Positions 1 to 9,096 of a stretch of DNA of 11,152 nucleotides are shown here, in pieces. The stretch is from Porphyromonadaceae bacterium. GTDB taxonomy: Bacteria > Bacteroidota > Bacteroidia > Bacteroidales > Tannerellaceae. The notes under the pieces are model-generated. The model was not told the origin of the DNA. It saw nothing but the letters and a program-made list of their open reading frames with translations, and did no database searches. Made by a program: the position numbers and the translations under genes. Positions within the stretch are counted from its first letter, which is position 1. Each line of letters opens with the position of its first letter. Location: positions 8,641 through 19,792 of the forward strand of contig DOZP01000334.1 in assembly GCA_003517945.1 (NCBI GenBank), in the 5' to 3' direction.

Positions 1-2435
1 TCGTTTACAAAATCAGAGATAAGACGCCCCGCGCGTGTAGGTTCGTACGTATTATAATATTCGTCCACATCCTTAATCAGCGAATTCAGAAGCGACAGAA
101 TCCAACGGTCTATTTCCGGACGCTCATTCAGGGGCACATCCGGTTCGCTATAAGTAAATCCGTCCACATTGGCATACAACGAAAAGAAGGAATAGGTATT
201 ATACAATGTTCCGAAAAATTTACGGCGTATCTCTTCAATACCGTCCACATCAAATTTAATATTATCCCACGGAGAAGCATTCGTTATCATATACCAGCGC
301 AACGGATCCGAGCCGTATTTCTCTATGGTTTCAAATGGATCGACGCCGTTTCCAAGACGTTTGGACATTTTATTCCCGTTCTTATCAAGGACAAGGCCGT
401 TAGAGACAACATTCTTAAATGCCACGCTATCAAATATCATACTTCCCAACGCATGCAGTGTAAAAAACCACCCACGTGTCTGGTCTACTCCTTCTGCAAT
501 AAAATCCGCCGGAAAGACAACACGATTATCCAGCATTTCCTTATTTTCAAACGGATAATGTATCTGCGCATAAGGCATTGCCCCCGAATCGAACCAAACA
601 TCAATCAGGTCTGTTTCGCGCTTCATCGGTTCACCGTTGCCGGCAACCAGCACTATATCGTCCACATAAGGACGGTGAAGATCTATCTTATTATAATTTT
701 CTTCCGAATAATCGCCGGGTACAAACCCGATCTCTTTATAAGGATTACTTTTCATCACGCCGGCGGCAACCGATTTCTCTATTTCATTATATAATTCTTC
801 AACCGAACCTACACATATTTCTTCTCCTCCGTCGTACGTACGCCATACCGGAAGCGGAGTTCCCCAATAACGGCTACGGCTCAGGTTCCAATCCTGCAGA
901 TTCTCCAGCCATTTGCCGAAACGCCCGGTACCGGTACTTTGCGGTTTCCAGTTAATGGTATTGTTCAACGCTATCATTCGTTCCCGGCAAGCCGTAGTCT
1001 TCACAAACCAGCTATCCAGCGGATAATACAGGATCGGTTTATCCGTACGCCAACAGTGCGGATAATTATGGATATGTTTTTCTATTCTGAACGCAAGCCC
1101 CTGTTGCTTAAGCATGACACTCAAATCAATATCAAGCGTCTCGTTTTTGCCGTCCGGCTCCGGTTCGTATTCATTTTTCACATAACGTCCGGCAAAATTC
1201 TTATATAAGTCAACATTTACACTCGATTGAATATATGCTTCATCCAAGTCTTCCAAGCGGTAAAAGCGTCCTTTCAGGTCAACCGCCGGACGAAGATTAC
1301 CCGCTTTGTCCGTTAATTGAACGGGCGGCACGTTGAAACTCTTTGCCACACGCGCATCGTCAGCCCCGAATGTAGGAGCTATATGTACAATACCCGTACC
1401 GTCTTCCGTCGTCACGTAATCTCCCGAAATAACACGAAATGCGCCTTCGCCGGGATAAAACCAGGGTATCAGTTGCTCATACTCCATTCCAACCAGCTCT
1501 TTACCCTGATATTCGGCAACCACTTCATAGGGCACCGCTTTATCTCCGGCTTTGTAATCTTCCAACGCCATGCCTTCAGCTTTTACACTGAAATGAGCCG
1601 GTATCAAATCTTTTGCCAGTACGATTGTTATGGGTTCTCCGCTGTAAGGATTATAAGTCCGGACAACTGCATATTGTATAGTAGGACCCACACACAACGC
1701 GGTGTTAGAAGGTAAAGTCCAAGGGGTTGTTGTCCAGGCAATAAAGTAAGGTGTCCCCCACCCCGTCATTTCCGGTTTCGGATTCTTCATCTTAAAAAGA
1801 GCCGTAACGGTCGTATCTTTCACATCCCGGTAGCATCCCGGCTGATTCAGTTCATGCGTACTCAATCCCGTTCCCGCAGCAGGAGAATAAGGTTGGATGG
1901 TATATCCCTTATATAACAATTTTTTCTCATAAAGTTCTTTGAGTAAAAACCACAAAGATTCGATATAACGGTTATCAAAAGTGATATAAGGATGATCCAT
2001 ATCTACCCAGTAACCCATTTTCTCCGTCAGTTCTTCCCATTCTTTGGTGAACTTCATGACATCTTTGCGGCACTCCTTATTATAATCGGCAACCGATATC
2101 TTCTTACCGATGTCTTCTTTTGTTATACCCAGTTTTTTTTCTACGCCAAGCTCAACCGGCAAACCATGTGTATCCCAGCCGGCCTTACGCTCAACCAAAA
2201 AACCTTTCATCGTCTTGTAACGACAAAATATATCTTTAATAGAACGAGCAATCACATGATGAATACCAGGCATACCGTTGGCCGACGGCGGACCTTCGTA
2301 AAAAATAAACGAAGGAGCGTCTTTCCGGATACCCAGACTCTTGTGGAAAACATTTCCTTCTTTCCACTTCTTCAACACCTTTTTATTGACTTCCGATAAG
2401 TCAAATGCGTTGTATTCCGTAAATCGATTACTCAT
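1..2435 (-). CDS. ileS: Isoleucyl-tRNA synthetase, N-terminal 811 codons (3' end outside window)
   Basis: Charges tRNA-Ile with isoleucine in the cytoplasm (class I aminoacyl-tRNA synthetase). The frame is open without interruption from the ATG at 2435-2433 to the window edge. Visible landmarks are GPPSANGMPGIHH (class I signature, GIHH at residues 57-60), the Thr-rich CP1 editing-domain segment TTTPWTLPSN (about 235-244), a second editing segment GTGIVHIAP followed by GADD (346-360), DVWFDSG before the second half of the catalytic domain, and NKMSKRLGN with KMSKR at 689-693 (bases 357-371). The tRNA-binding C-terminal region is missing; Bacteroidales IleRS is usually around 1,140 residues, so about 330 lie outside. 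GIHH in place of HIGH, together with KMSKR, points to the IleRS2-like clade. The start is supported by an upstream -7 box, a short leader, and an AGGGG element 9 nt before the ATG. It is transcribed divergently from the atp operon. Confidence 0.97.
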   Translation of the reverse strand, partial: MSNRFTEYNAFDLSEVNKKVLKKWKEGNVFHKSLGIRKDAPSFIFYEGPPSANGMPGIHHVIARSIKDIFCRYKTMKGFLVERKAGWDTHGLPVELGVEKKLGITKEDIGKKISVADYNKECRKDVMKFTKEWEELTEKMGYWVDMDHPYITFDNRYIESLWFLLKELYEKKLLYKGYTIQPYSPAAGTGLSTHELNQPGCYRDVKDTTVTALFKMKNPKPEMTGWGTPYFIAWTTTPWTLPSNTALCVGPTIQYAVVRTYNPYSGEPITIVLAKDLIPAHFSVKAEGMALEDYKAGDKAVPYEVVAEYQGKELVGMEYEQLIPWFYPGEGAFRVISGDYVTTEDGTGIVHIAPTFGADDARVAKSFNVPPVQLTDKAGNLRPAVDLKGRFYRLEDLDEAYIQSSVNVDLYKNFAGRYVKNEYEPEPDGKNETLDIDLSVMLKQQGLAFRIEKHIHNYPHCWRTDKPILYYPLDSWFVKTTACRERMIALNNTINWKPQSTGTGRFGKWLENLQDWNLSRSRYWGTPLPVWRTYDGGEEICVGSVEELYNEIEKSVAAGVMKSNPYKEIGFVPGDYSEENYNKIDLHRPYVDDIVLVAGNGEPMKRETDLIDVWFDSGAMPYAQIHYPFENKEMLDNRVVFPADFIAEGVDQTRGWFFTLHALGSMIFDSVAFKNVVSNGLVLDKNGNKMSKRLGNGVDPFETIEKYGSDPLRWYMITNASPWDNIKFDVDGIEEIRRKFFGTLYNTYSFFSLYANVDGFTYSEPDVPLNERPEIDRWILSLLNSLIKDVDEYYNTYEPTRAGRLISDFVN

Positions 2436-2464
2436 AACTTTAATCCCCTGTTAAAAAACCGCCG

Positions 2465-2472
2465 CAAAGATA
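2465..2472 (-). promoter_or_regulatory. Bacteroidota-type -7 box for ileS
   Basis: Read on the minus strand this is TATCTTTG, a perfect match to the Bacteroidota primary-sigma -7 consensus TAnnTTTG. It ends 29 nt before the ileS ATG (2435), so a start site a few bases downstream would give a leader of roughly 20-25 nt. The -33 TTTG element is poor: the nearest candidate is CTTG at 2499-2496, with a spacer of about 23 nt. The assignment rests on the consensus and its position; no start site was measured. Confidence 0.6.
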
Positions 2473-2708
2473 ATCTTTTTTTATTGAAATTAAAACAAGC
2501 ATAAGACAAAACAAGCAGGCCTTCTTCCGCAGGAGCACATCTTATTGTCTAATAAATAATAATTTAAAACAGAATGAATGAAAATCACAATTTCAGCTAT
2601 AAAAAATCGTTCGGATTAAAAAGGCCCTATAAAATGCCGGATTTTTTAACATAAAGTAGAAAAGAATACATATACGGAGAAAAAGAATATGCTCTGATTG
2701 ACAAATAA

Positions 2709-4259
<1,551 letters not shown>

Positions 4260-4278
4260 CAAAATAAACAGATATACA

Positions 4279-4539
4279 ATGATAAAAATGACAATTCTTT
4301 CTCCGGCCGGTACGGTATTCGACGGAAATGTTGCACATGTGACGTTCCCGGGAGAAGCAGGCTCTTTTTCCGTATATCCGCTACACGCCCCTATCATATC
4401 CACTTTAATAAAAGGAAATATTATTTGTTATGCTTCCGACAGTGAAAAAAAAACGATTCCCGTACAAAGCGGACTTGTAGAAGTGAAAGACGACAGGATT
4501 ACAGTATGTATCGAACAAACACCAGAACCAAACGATTAG
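4279..4539 (+). CDS. atpC: F1Fo ATP synthase subunit epsilon, short form lacking the C-terminal helical domain
   Basis: Central-stalk subunit that joins gamma to the c-ring. 86 residues, against roughly 130-140 in E. coli and Bacillus. The visible sequence covers only the N-terminal beta-sandwich: LSPAGTVFDG, VTFPGEAGSFSVYPLHAPIIS, and a closing strand VQSGLVEVKDDRITVCIEQ. The protein then ends, so the two-helix C-terminal domain that in other bacteria can extend along gamma and inhibit ATP hydrolysis is absent. Short epsilons are, as I recall, normal in Bacteroidales, so this is probably not a truncation. A second in-frame ATG at 4288 (giving MTILSP) is an equally plausible start and better matches the usual N-terminus of relatives. 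It follows atpD by 19 bp and precedes the next gene by 4 bp. Confidence 0.93.
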   Translation: MIKMTILSPAGTVFDGNVAHVTFPGEAGSFSVYPLHAPIISTLIKGNIICYASDSEKKTIPVQSGLVEVKDDRITVCIEQTPEPND

Positions 4540-4543
4540 AAAC

Positions 4544-4981
4544 ATGGAAAGGGCATACAGGGCAAAAGAAACCAGAAAACTCGTTATTTTCGGCATTTTA
4601 ATTTTCGGCATACTGGAAATGGGATTTATCCGTTTGGTATATCCTTCTCATTATACAAACTATCTGCTATTTATACCCCTGTATTTTCTGTTATTGGGAA
4701 CCAGTGTATTACTTGTGCTGTCGCGCATGAAACGTAAGAGATTACATCCGGGACGTGCCATTGCAAGGCTTATGCTGTTTAATGTTGCACAAATGTTACT
4801 TTCGTTTCTCCTGATGTCTTGTTACTACTATTTCATTGATGTACAAGAACATACCGTACTGATTACTTTCAGTGTTTTTTACATATTTTTCATGTGCCTG
4901 AAATTTTTCATACTTTATAATATTGATAAGCTACACAAAATAGAAACAAAACGCCTCAAAGATGCAAATAAGAATACATAA
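4544..4981 (+). CDS. Hypothetical four-helix membrane protein in the atpI position
   Basis: I do not recognise this family by sequence. It encodes 145 residues with four predicted membrane segments at about 12-32, 38-60, 74-97 and 104-126. The N-terminus is basic (MERAYRAKETRK), the loop after segment 2 is strongly basic (RMKRKRLHPGR, 61-71), and the C-tail is charged. By the positive-inside rule both ends face the cytoplasm. The size, four-helix topology and location directly before atpB match AtpI, the c-ring assembly factor of other bacteria, although I see no AtpI sequence motif. It starts 4 bp after atpC, and its last 20 bp overlap the start of atpB, so the two are likely translationally coupled. 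An Fo assembly role is inference from context. Confidence is high that it is a gene and low on its function. Confidence 0.85.
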   Translation: MERAYRAKETRKLVIFGILIFGILEMGFIRLVYPSHYTNYLLFIPLYFLLLGTSVLLVLSRMKRKRLHPGRAIARLMLFNVAQMLLSFLLMSCYYYFIDVQEHTVLITFSVFYIFFMCLKFFILYNIDKLHKIETKRLKDANKNT

Positions 4982-6071
4982 ACATACAACGTGGCTCTTT
5001 ATCTTTCTGATGATGTTGCTCGTCAATACAAAGATTTCCGCATCCGAAGCATCCGACGGTAATATCCGTCCGAGAGAAATTATATTCGATCATATACAAG
5101 ACGCATACTGGTGGCATATAACCACCATCAAAGATCATCATATCTCCGTATATCTGCCTGTTATCATATATTCTTCAAACAGCGGCTTCCACCTGTTTTC
5201 TTCTTCGCGCGTAGATCATGGCGATAAATACAAAGGTTTTTTCATATCGGAAGAAGGAAAATACGCAGGAAAAATAGTAGAATTAAACAGTGCGGGAAAA
5301 GAGATCCGGCCGGTTGATTTATCCCTTACCAAAATAGCGTTTGCTATCGTTGTAAACTCAGCGATCATGCTCATTCTGTTTTTATCCGTCGCACGCTGGT
5401 ATAAACGGAGACCCGCGCATGCCGTACCCGGAGGATTTGTAGGTGCGATAGAAATGTTGGTAATGAGTGTCGAAAATGATATCATACGAAAAAGCATCGG
5501 CAAAGATTACGCCCGCTATTCTCCGTACCTGCTGACGGCTTTTTTCTTTATTTTTATCAATAACCTGATGGGGCTTATACCCGTCTTTCCCGGAGGCGCA
5601 AACGTTACCGGAAATATATCCGTAACGCTTGTGCTGGCATTATGCACCATGCTGGCGATCAATCTGTTCGGCAACAAAGAATACTGGAAAGAAATAGGCT
5701 GGCCGGATGTACCTTTATGGATGAAAGTGCCCATACCCTTAATGCCTGTCATCGAACTATTCGGGGTCATATCCAAACCTTTTGCATTGACAATCCGTCT
5801 TTTTGCCAATATAACGGCAGGACATGCCGTCATCCTGGCGCTGACATGCCTTATTTTCATAACGGTCAGAATGGGTGCGGCAATGAATACGGGGATGACG
5901 ATCTTTTCCGTCGTGTTATCCGTATTTATGAGCTTTCTGGAAATGCTGGTCGCTTATATTCAGGCATACGTTTTCACCATGTTGTCTGCCGTATTTATCG
6001 GACTTTCACGCCAGGAAGGCAGTCATGACGAAAAAGCAACTAAAATCAACAATAACATAAAAACAATATAA
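4962..6071 (+). CDS. atpB: F1Fo ATP synthase subunit a, with signal peptide and periplasmic N-terminal domain
   Basis: Static part of the proton channel in the membrane. 369 residues, about 100 more than E. coli subunit a (271). The start at 4962 gives a basic n-region (MQIRIHKH), a hydrophobic core (WLFIFLMMLLV) and a plausible cleavage site near SAS-E (about 26-29). A soluble, aromatic-rich region follows (HIQDAYWWHI at about 44-53, to about 120), then the usual helices from about 123 on. The essential Arg is R279 in the segment IRLFANITAGH. H288 sits where E. coli has E219, E327 where it has H245, and Q334 where it has Q252, all with conserved spacing. This start lies inside the previous gene (20 bp overlap). 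Starting at Met17/18 would cut into the hydrophobic core, so the upstream ATG is preferred. 33 bp separate it from atpE. Confidence 0.96.
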   Translation: MQIRIHKHTTWLFIFLMMLLVNTKISASEASDGNIRPREIIFDHIQDAYWWHITTIKDHHISVYLPVIIYSSNSGFHLFSSSRVDHGDKYKGFFISEEGKYAGKIVELNSAGKEIRPVDLSLTKIAFAIVVNSAIMLILFLSVARWYKRRPAHAVPGGFVGAIEMLVMSVENDIIRKSIGKDYARYSPYLLTAFFFIFINNLMGLIPVFPGGANVTGNISVTLVLALCTMLAINLFGNKEYWKEIGWPDVPLWMKVPIPLMPVIELFGVISKPFALTIRLFANITAGHAVILALTCLIFITVRMGAAMNTGMTIFSVVLSVFMSFLEMLVAYIQAYVFTMLSAVFIGLSRQEGSHDEKATKINNNIKTI

Positions 6072-6104
6072 AACGCAAATTACTAACTTAATACATTTAA
6101 AATT

Positions 6105-6353
6105 ATGACACTGTTAAACATTCTGCTACAAGCAACAGCAAGTTTTGGTCCTCTGGCTGCTCCTATAGGTGCGGCGATCGTAGTAGTCGGAGCCGGTTTG
6201 GGTATCGGAAAAATCGGCGCCAGCGCTATGGAAGCCATTGCCCGCCAACCGGAAGCCGCCAGCGATATCCGTATGTCGATGATCATTGTTGCCGCATTGA
6301 TCGAGGGCGCCGCACTATTTGCAATTGTAGTCTGCCTGATGGCCCTGGGATAA
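6105..6353 (+). CDS. atpE: F1Fo ATP synthase subunit c
   Basis: Forms the rotating ring of Fo. 82 residues in two hydrophobic helices (about 15-42 and 56-80) joined by the polar loop ARQPEA (46-51). Helix 1 carries the Gly repeat GAGLGIG (29-35). The ion-carrying carboxylate is Glu67 in ALIEGAALFA. Sodium-binding rings usually have Gln at the position of Ile34 and Ser (often followed by Thr) just after the Glu; here Gly68 and Ala69 follow. The ring is therefore predicted to carry protons. It starts with MTLLNILLQA and is preceded by a 33-bp A/T-rich gap without a Shine-Dalgarno site. Gene and function are certain; ion specificity is inferred from residues. Confidence 0.97.
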   Translation: MTLLNILLQATASFGPLAAPIGAAIVVVGAGLGIGKIGASAMEAIARQPEAASDIRMSMIIVAALIEGAALFAIVVCLMALG

Positions 6354-6368
6354 AAAAGAAAAAATAAT

Positions 6369-6878
6369 ATGTCGTTATTAACACCTGATCTCGGGCTTAT
6401 ATTCTGGATGGTATTGTCATTTGCCATTGTATTCGGCATATTGGCCAAATTCGGATTTCCTGTCATCACCAAGATGGTTGATGAACGGCAGGAATACATA
6501 CAACAATCCCTTACCAACGCTGACGAAGCCAACCGTACATTGGAAAGTATCAAACAGAAATCCGAAGAGCTAATCGAAGACGCCAAAAAACGGCAGACAG
6601 AAATCATCAGACAGGCGACGGCTGATGCCGGCCAGATTATGCAGAAAGCAAAAGAAGAAGCATCCGCATTAGGGAAACAGAAACTTGATGAAGCGCTAAG
6701 ACTGATTGAAATGCAGAAGCAAAGGGCTATCGGAGAAATTCGTTCCCAGGTTGCGGCGCTATCCGTTGATATTGCGGAAAAAATACTACGGCATCAACTT
6801 GACAATACGGAGAAGCATGACCAATTGATTTCACAGTTTCTTGACGAAATTGAAGATCTCAATATTGCAAAAAACTGA
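6369..6878 (+). CDS. atpF: F1Fo ATP synthase subunit b
   Basis: Peripheral stalk subunit, anchored in the membrane and holding alpha3beta3 still through delta. 169 residues. One N-terminal membrane helix (about 8-28, LGLIFWMVLSFAIVFGILAK) is followed by FPVITKMVDERQEYI, the usual motif at the membrane exit. The remainder to about 150 is a long charged helix rich in Lys, Glu and Gln with many Ala, as in the dimeric right-handed coiled coil of the family. The end ...ALSVDIAEKILRHQL is the typical delta-binding region. The gap to atpE is 15 bp (A-rich, no Shine-Dalgarno) and to atpH 29 bp. Only one b gene is present, so the stalk is presumably a homodimer. Confidence 0.97.
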   Translation: MSLLTPDLGLIFWMVLSFAIVFGILAKFGFPVITKMVDERQEYIQQSLTNADEANRTLESIKQKSEELIEDAKKRQTEIIRQATADAGQIMQKAKEEASALGKQKLDEALRLIEMQKQRAIGEIRSQVAALSVDIAEKILRHQLDNTEKHDQLISQFLDEIEDLNIAKN

Positions 6879-6907
6879 AGAATTAATACGTAAATATTAT
6901 CGAAATA

Positions 6908-7462
6908 ATGGATGAAGGGTTAATATCCAAAAGATACGCTAAAGCTCTCTATTTTCATGCGTCAGACATGGGTGAAGAGGCGCTTCTGTATCACAGAATG
7001 CAAATCCTGGAAACACTGTTGCGCAAAATGCCGGAATTCAGGGAAAGTTTAAGATCTCCCATGATTTCCGTGAAAGAAAAATTAAATCTGTTAAAAAACG
7101 CAACGGGCAAAAACCCGGAACAATCGTATCTTGACTTTATAGACCTCGTCATGACCAACCACAGAGGCAATGCGCTGCTAATGATATCCCTGAGCTATCA
7201 GGTACTTTATCGTCAAAAGAAAAAAATCAGCGTTGTTCATCTTATTTCCGCAAAAAAAGTGCCGGGTAAGGCGATTGAACGGATCCGGTATCTGACGGAG
7301 CAACGGACACACGGAAAAGTGGAATTTTCGACCCGGATAGACCCTTCCATAGACGGCGGATTTATTTTCCAGTTGAATGACATCCGCATAGATGCTTCGG
7401 TGAAAGGACAGCTTAACCAGATCGGCAGGCGTTTGGCGCAAATAAACAAATCTATTATTTAG
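6908..7462 (+). CDS. atpH: F1Fo ATP synthase subunit delta (OSCP)
   Basis: Cap of the F1 head that links alpha to the b stalk. 184 residues, the usual length. The N-terminal helical domain starts with ISKRYAKALYFHA (6-18), the classic delta opening, and the C-terminal part carries the family signature region DPSIDGGFIFQLNDIRIDAS (145-164), followed by VKGQLNQIGRRL. The middle stretch RQKKKISVVHLISAKKV matches the segment where other deltas begin the C-terminal domain. The start follows a 29-bp A-rich gap. No unusual features. Confidence 0.96.
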   Translation: MDEGLISKRYAKALYFHASDMGEEALLYHRMQILETLLRKMPEFRESLRSPMISVKEKLNLLKNATGKNPEQSYLDFIDLVMTNHRGNALLMISLSYQVLYRQKKKISVVHLISAKKVPGKAIERIRYLTEQRTHGKVEFSTRIDPSIDGGFIFQLNDIRIDASVKGQLNQIGRRLAQINKSII

Positions 7463-7499
7463 CAGTTAGTACGATAGATACAGAAACGAATATATTAGT

Positions 7500-9089
7500 A
7501 TGATGACAGACAATATAAAAATAAGTGAAGTTTCCGAAGTGCTCAAGATGCAGCTTGACAAAATAAACGTCAGAATGTCATATGACGAAGTCGGTACGGT
7601 TTTACAGGTCAGTGACGGAGTTGTACGCATCTACGGATTGCACAATGCCGAAGCAAATGAATTGCTGGAATTTGAAAACGGTATCAAGGGAGTCGTTATG
7701 AACCTGGAAGAAGATAATGTCGGAGCCGTTCTGCTGGGACCTACGAACAAGATCAAAGAAGGTTTTTCGGTAAAACGAACGAAAGAAATCACTTCGATTG
7801 ACGTAGGAGAAGGTATGCTCGGACGCGTCATTGATCCGTTGGGTGAAGCGCTCGACGGCAAAGGGCTGATTGAAGGGGAACGCTTCCGGATGCCGCTCGA
7901 ACGAAAAGCGCCCGAAGTGATATTCCGTCAACCGGTAAATCAACCGTTACAAACGGGCATTAAAGCGATTGACGCCATGATACCTATCGGCAGGGGGCAG
8001 CGTGAATTAATCATCGGAGACCGTCAAACCGGTAAAACGGCTATTGCGATTGATACAATCATCAACCAACGTTCCAATTTTGAGAAAGGAGATCCGGTCT
8101 ACTGCATTTATGTTGCCGTAGGACAAAAAGGCTCTACCGTTGCATCTGTTGTAAATACACTGCACGAAAAGGGAGCCATGGACTATACCATTGTGGTGGC
8201 AGCCACAGCCTCCGATCCGGCGGCATTGCAATACTTTGCGCCTTTCGCCGGCGCTGCGATCGGCGAATATTTCCGCGATACCGGACGTCATGCGCTTGTC
8301 GTCTACGATGATTTATCCAAACAAGCCGTATCTTACCGCGAGGTATCCCTTGTATTACGCCGTCCGTCGGGCCGTGAAGCATACCCGGGCGATATATTCT
8401 ATCTTCATTCAAGACTGCTGGAACGTGCCGCCAAAATAATAGACCAACAGGATGTTGCCGAAAACATGAATGATCTGCCTGATAGTCTGAAAGGTAAAGT
8501 GAAAGGCGGAGGTTCCCTCACAGCGCTTCCCCTCATTGAAACACAGGCAGGCGACGTATCGGCTTATATCCCGACAAATGTAATATCCATTACCGACGGA
8601 CAAATATTCCTTGAAAACGACTTATTCAATCAGGGTATACGTCCGGCTATTAATGTAGGTATTTCCGTATCGCGCGTAGGAGGAAGCGCACAGATAAAAG
8701 CGATGAAACAGGTAGCCGGAACATTGAAAATAGACCAGGCTCAATACCGTGAACTGGAGGCTTTTACAAAATTCGGCAGTGATTTGGATAAAGTCACCGC
8801 ATTTACGATAGACAAGGGACAAAAGAATACACGATTACTTATTCAGGAACAATACGCGCCCATGGTTGTTGAAGAACAGGTAGCAGTCCTTTATTGCGGC
8901 ACACACGGACTTCTCAGAAATATAGAAGTAAATAAAGTACATGAATTTGAACAAACCTTCCTGCATCTTTTAAGAAGCAGCCATCAGGAGGATATACTGG
9001 AACCTCTGCGGAAAGGTTTTTTTGATGACAACGTAGCCGCTGCCATTGAGGCATGTGCCGCAAAAATAGTCGGAGACAGTAAATCCTGA
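7500..9089 (+). CDS. atpA: F1Fo ATP synthase subunit alpha
   Basis: Non-catalytic nucleotide-binding subunit of F1. 529 residues. Landmarks are the N-terminal delta-contact helix and beta-barrel (about 5-97), Walker A GDRQTGKT (173-180), Walker B LVVYDD (266-271), the alpha/beta signature [10 protein letters not shown] (382-391), and the arginine finger R392 in SRVGGSAQ, which reaches into the beta active site. Two ATGs stand in tandem at 7500 and 7503, and either could start translation, changing only one residue. The length is slightly above the E. coli subunit (513). It follows atpH after 37 bp and precedes atpG by 7 bp. Confidence 0.98.
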   Translation: MMTDNIKISEVSEVLKMQLDKINVRMSYDEVGTVLQVSDGVVRIYGLHNAEANELLEFENGIKGVVMNLEEDNVGAVLLGPTNKIKEGFSVKRTKEITSIDVGEGMLGRVIDPLGEALDGKGLIEGERFRMPLERKAPEVIFRQPVNQPLQTGIKAIDAMIPIGRGQRELIIGDRQTGKTAIAIDTIINQRSNFEKGDPVYCIYVAVGQKGSTVASVVNTLHEKGAMDYTIVVAATASDPAALQYFAPFAGAAIGEYFRDTGRHALVVYDDLSKQAVSYREVSLVLRRPSGREAYPGDIFYLHSRLLERAAKIIDQQDVAENMNDLPDSLKGKVKGGGSLTALPLIETQAGDVSAYIPTNVISITDGQIFLENDLFNQGIRPAINVGISVSRVGGSAQIKAMKQVAGTLKIDQAQYRELEAFTKFGSDLDKVTAFTIDKGQKNTRLLIQEQYAPMVVEEQVAVLYCGTHGLLRNIEVNKVHEFEQTFLHLLRSSHQEDILEPLRKGFFDDNVAAAIEACAAKIVGDSKS

Positions 9090-9096
9090 AACTTTT

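Noticed and set aside
62..667. Recurring CGTCCACAT at 62, 161, 242 and 659, looking like a dispersed repeat
   Set aside because: All copies are in the same ileS frame and encode Asp-Val-Asp; they reflect codon choice at similar short peptides, not a repeat element.
325..2399. Several open frames of 77-135 codons on the plus strand opposite ileS
   Set aside because: They lie wholly inside the strongly conserved ileS gene on the other strand, show no recognisable motifs and have low-complexity or Arg/His-rich composition typical of shadow frames.
2504..2550. Inverted repeat AGACAA / TTGTCT as an operator or hairpin
   Set aside because: Six-base arms with a 35-base loop are expected by chance in AT-rich DNA, and the position fits neither promoter closely.
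2617..2651. Terminator-like stretch (GGC/GCC flanked by A and T runs)
   Set aside because: The stem has only three GC pairs plus a bulge, and no transcript is known to need ending here; too weak to call.
2698..2703. TTGACA resembling a sigma70 -35 box
   Set aside because: It lies only 9 bp before the TATCTTTG box and has no -10 at the proper distance; Bacteroidota promoters do not use this element.
4979..5015. Met17/Met18 as the real start of AtpB, removing the overlap
   Set aside because: These residues lie inside the hydrophobic core of the signal peptide, whose basic n-region is only present with the start at 4962; overlap between adjacent genes is normal.
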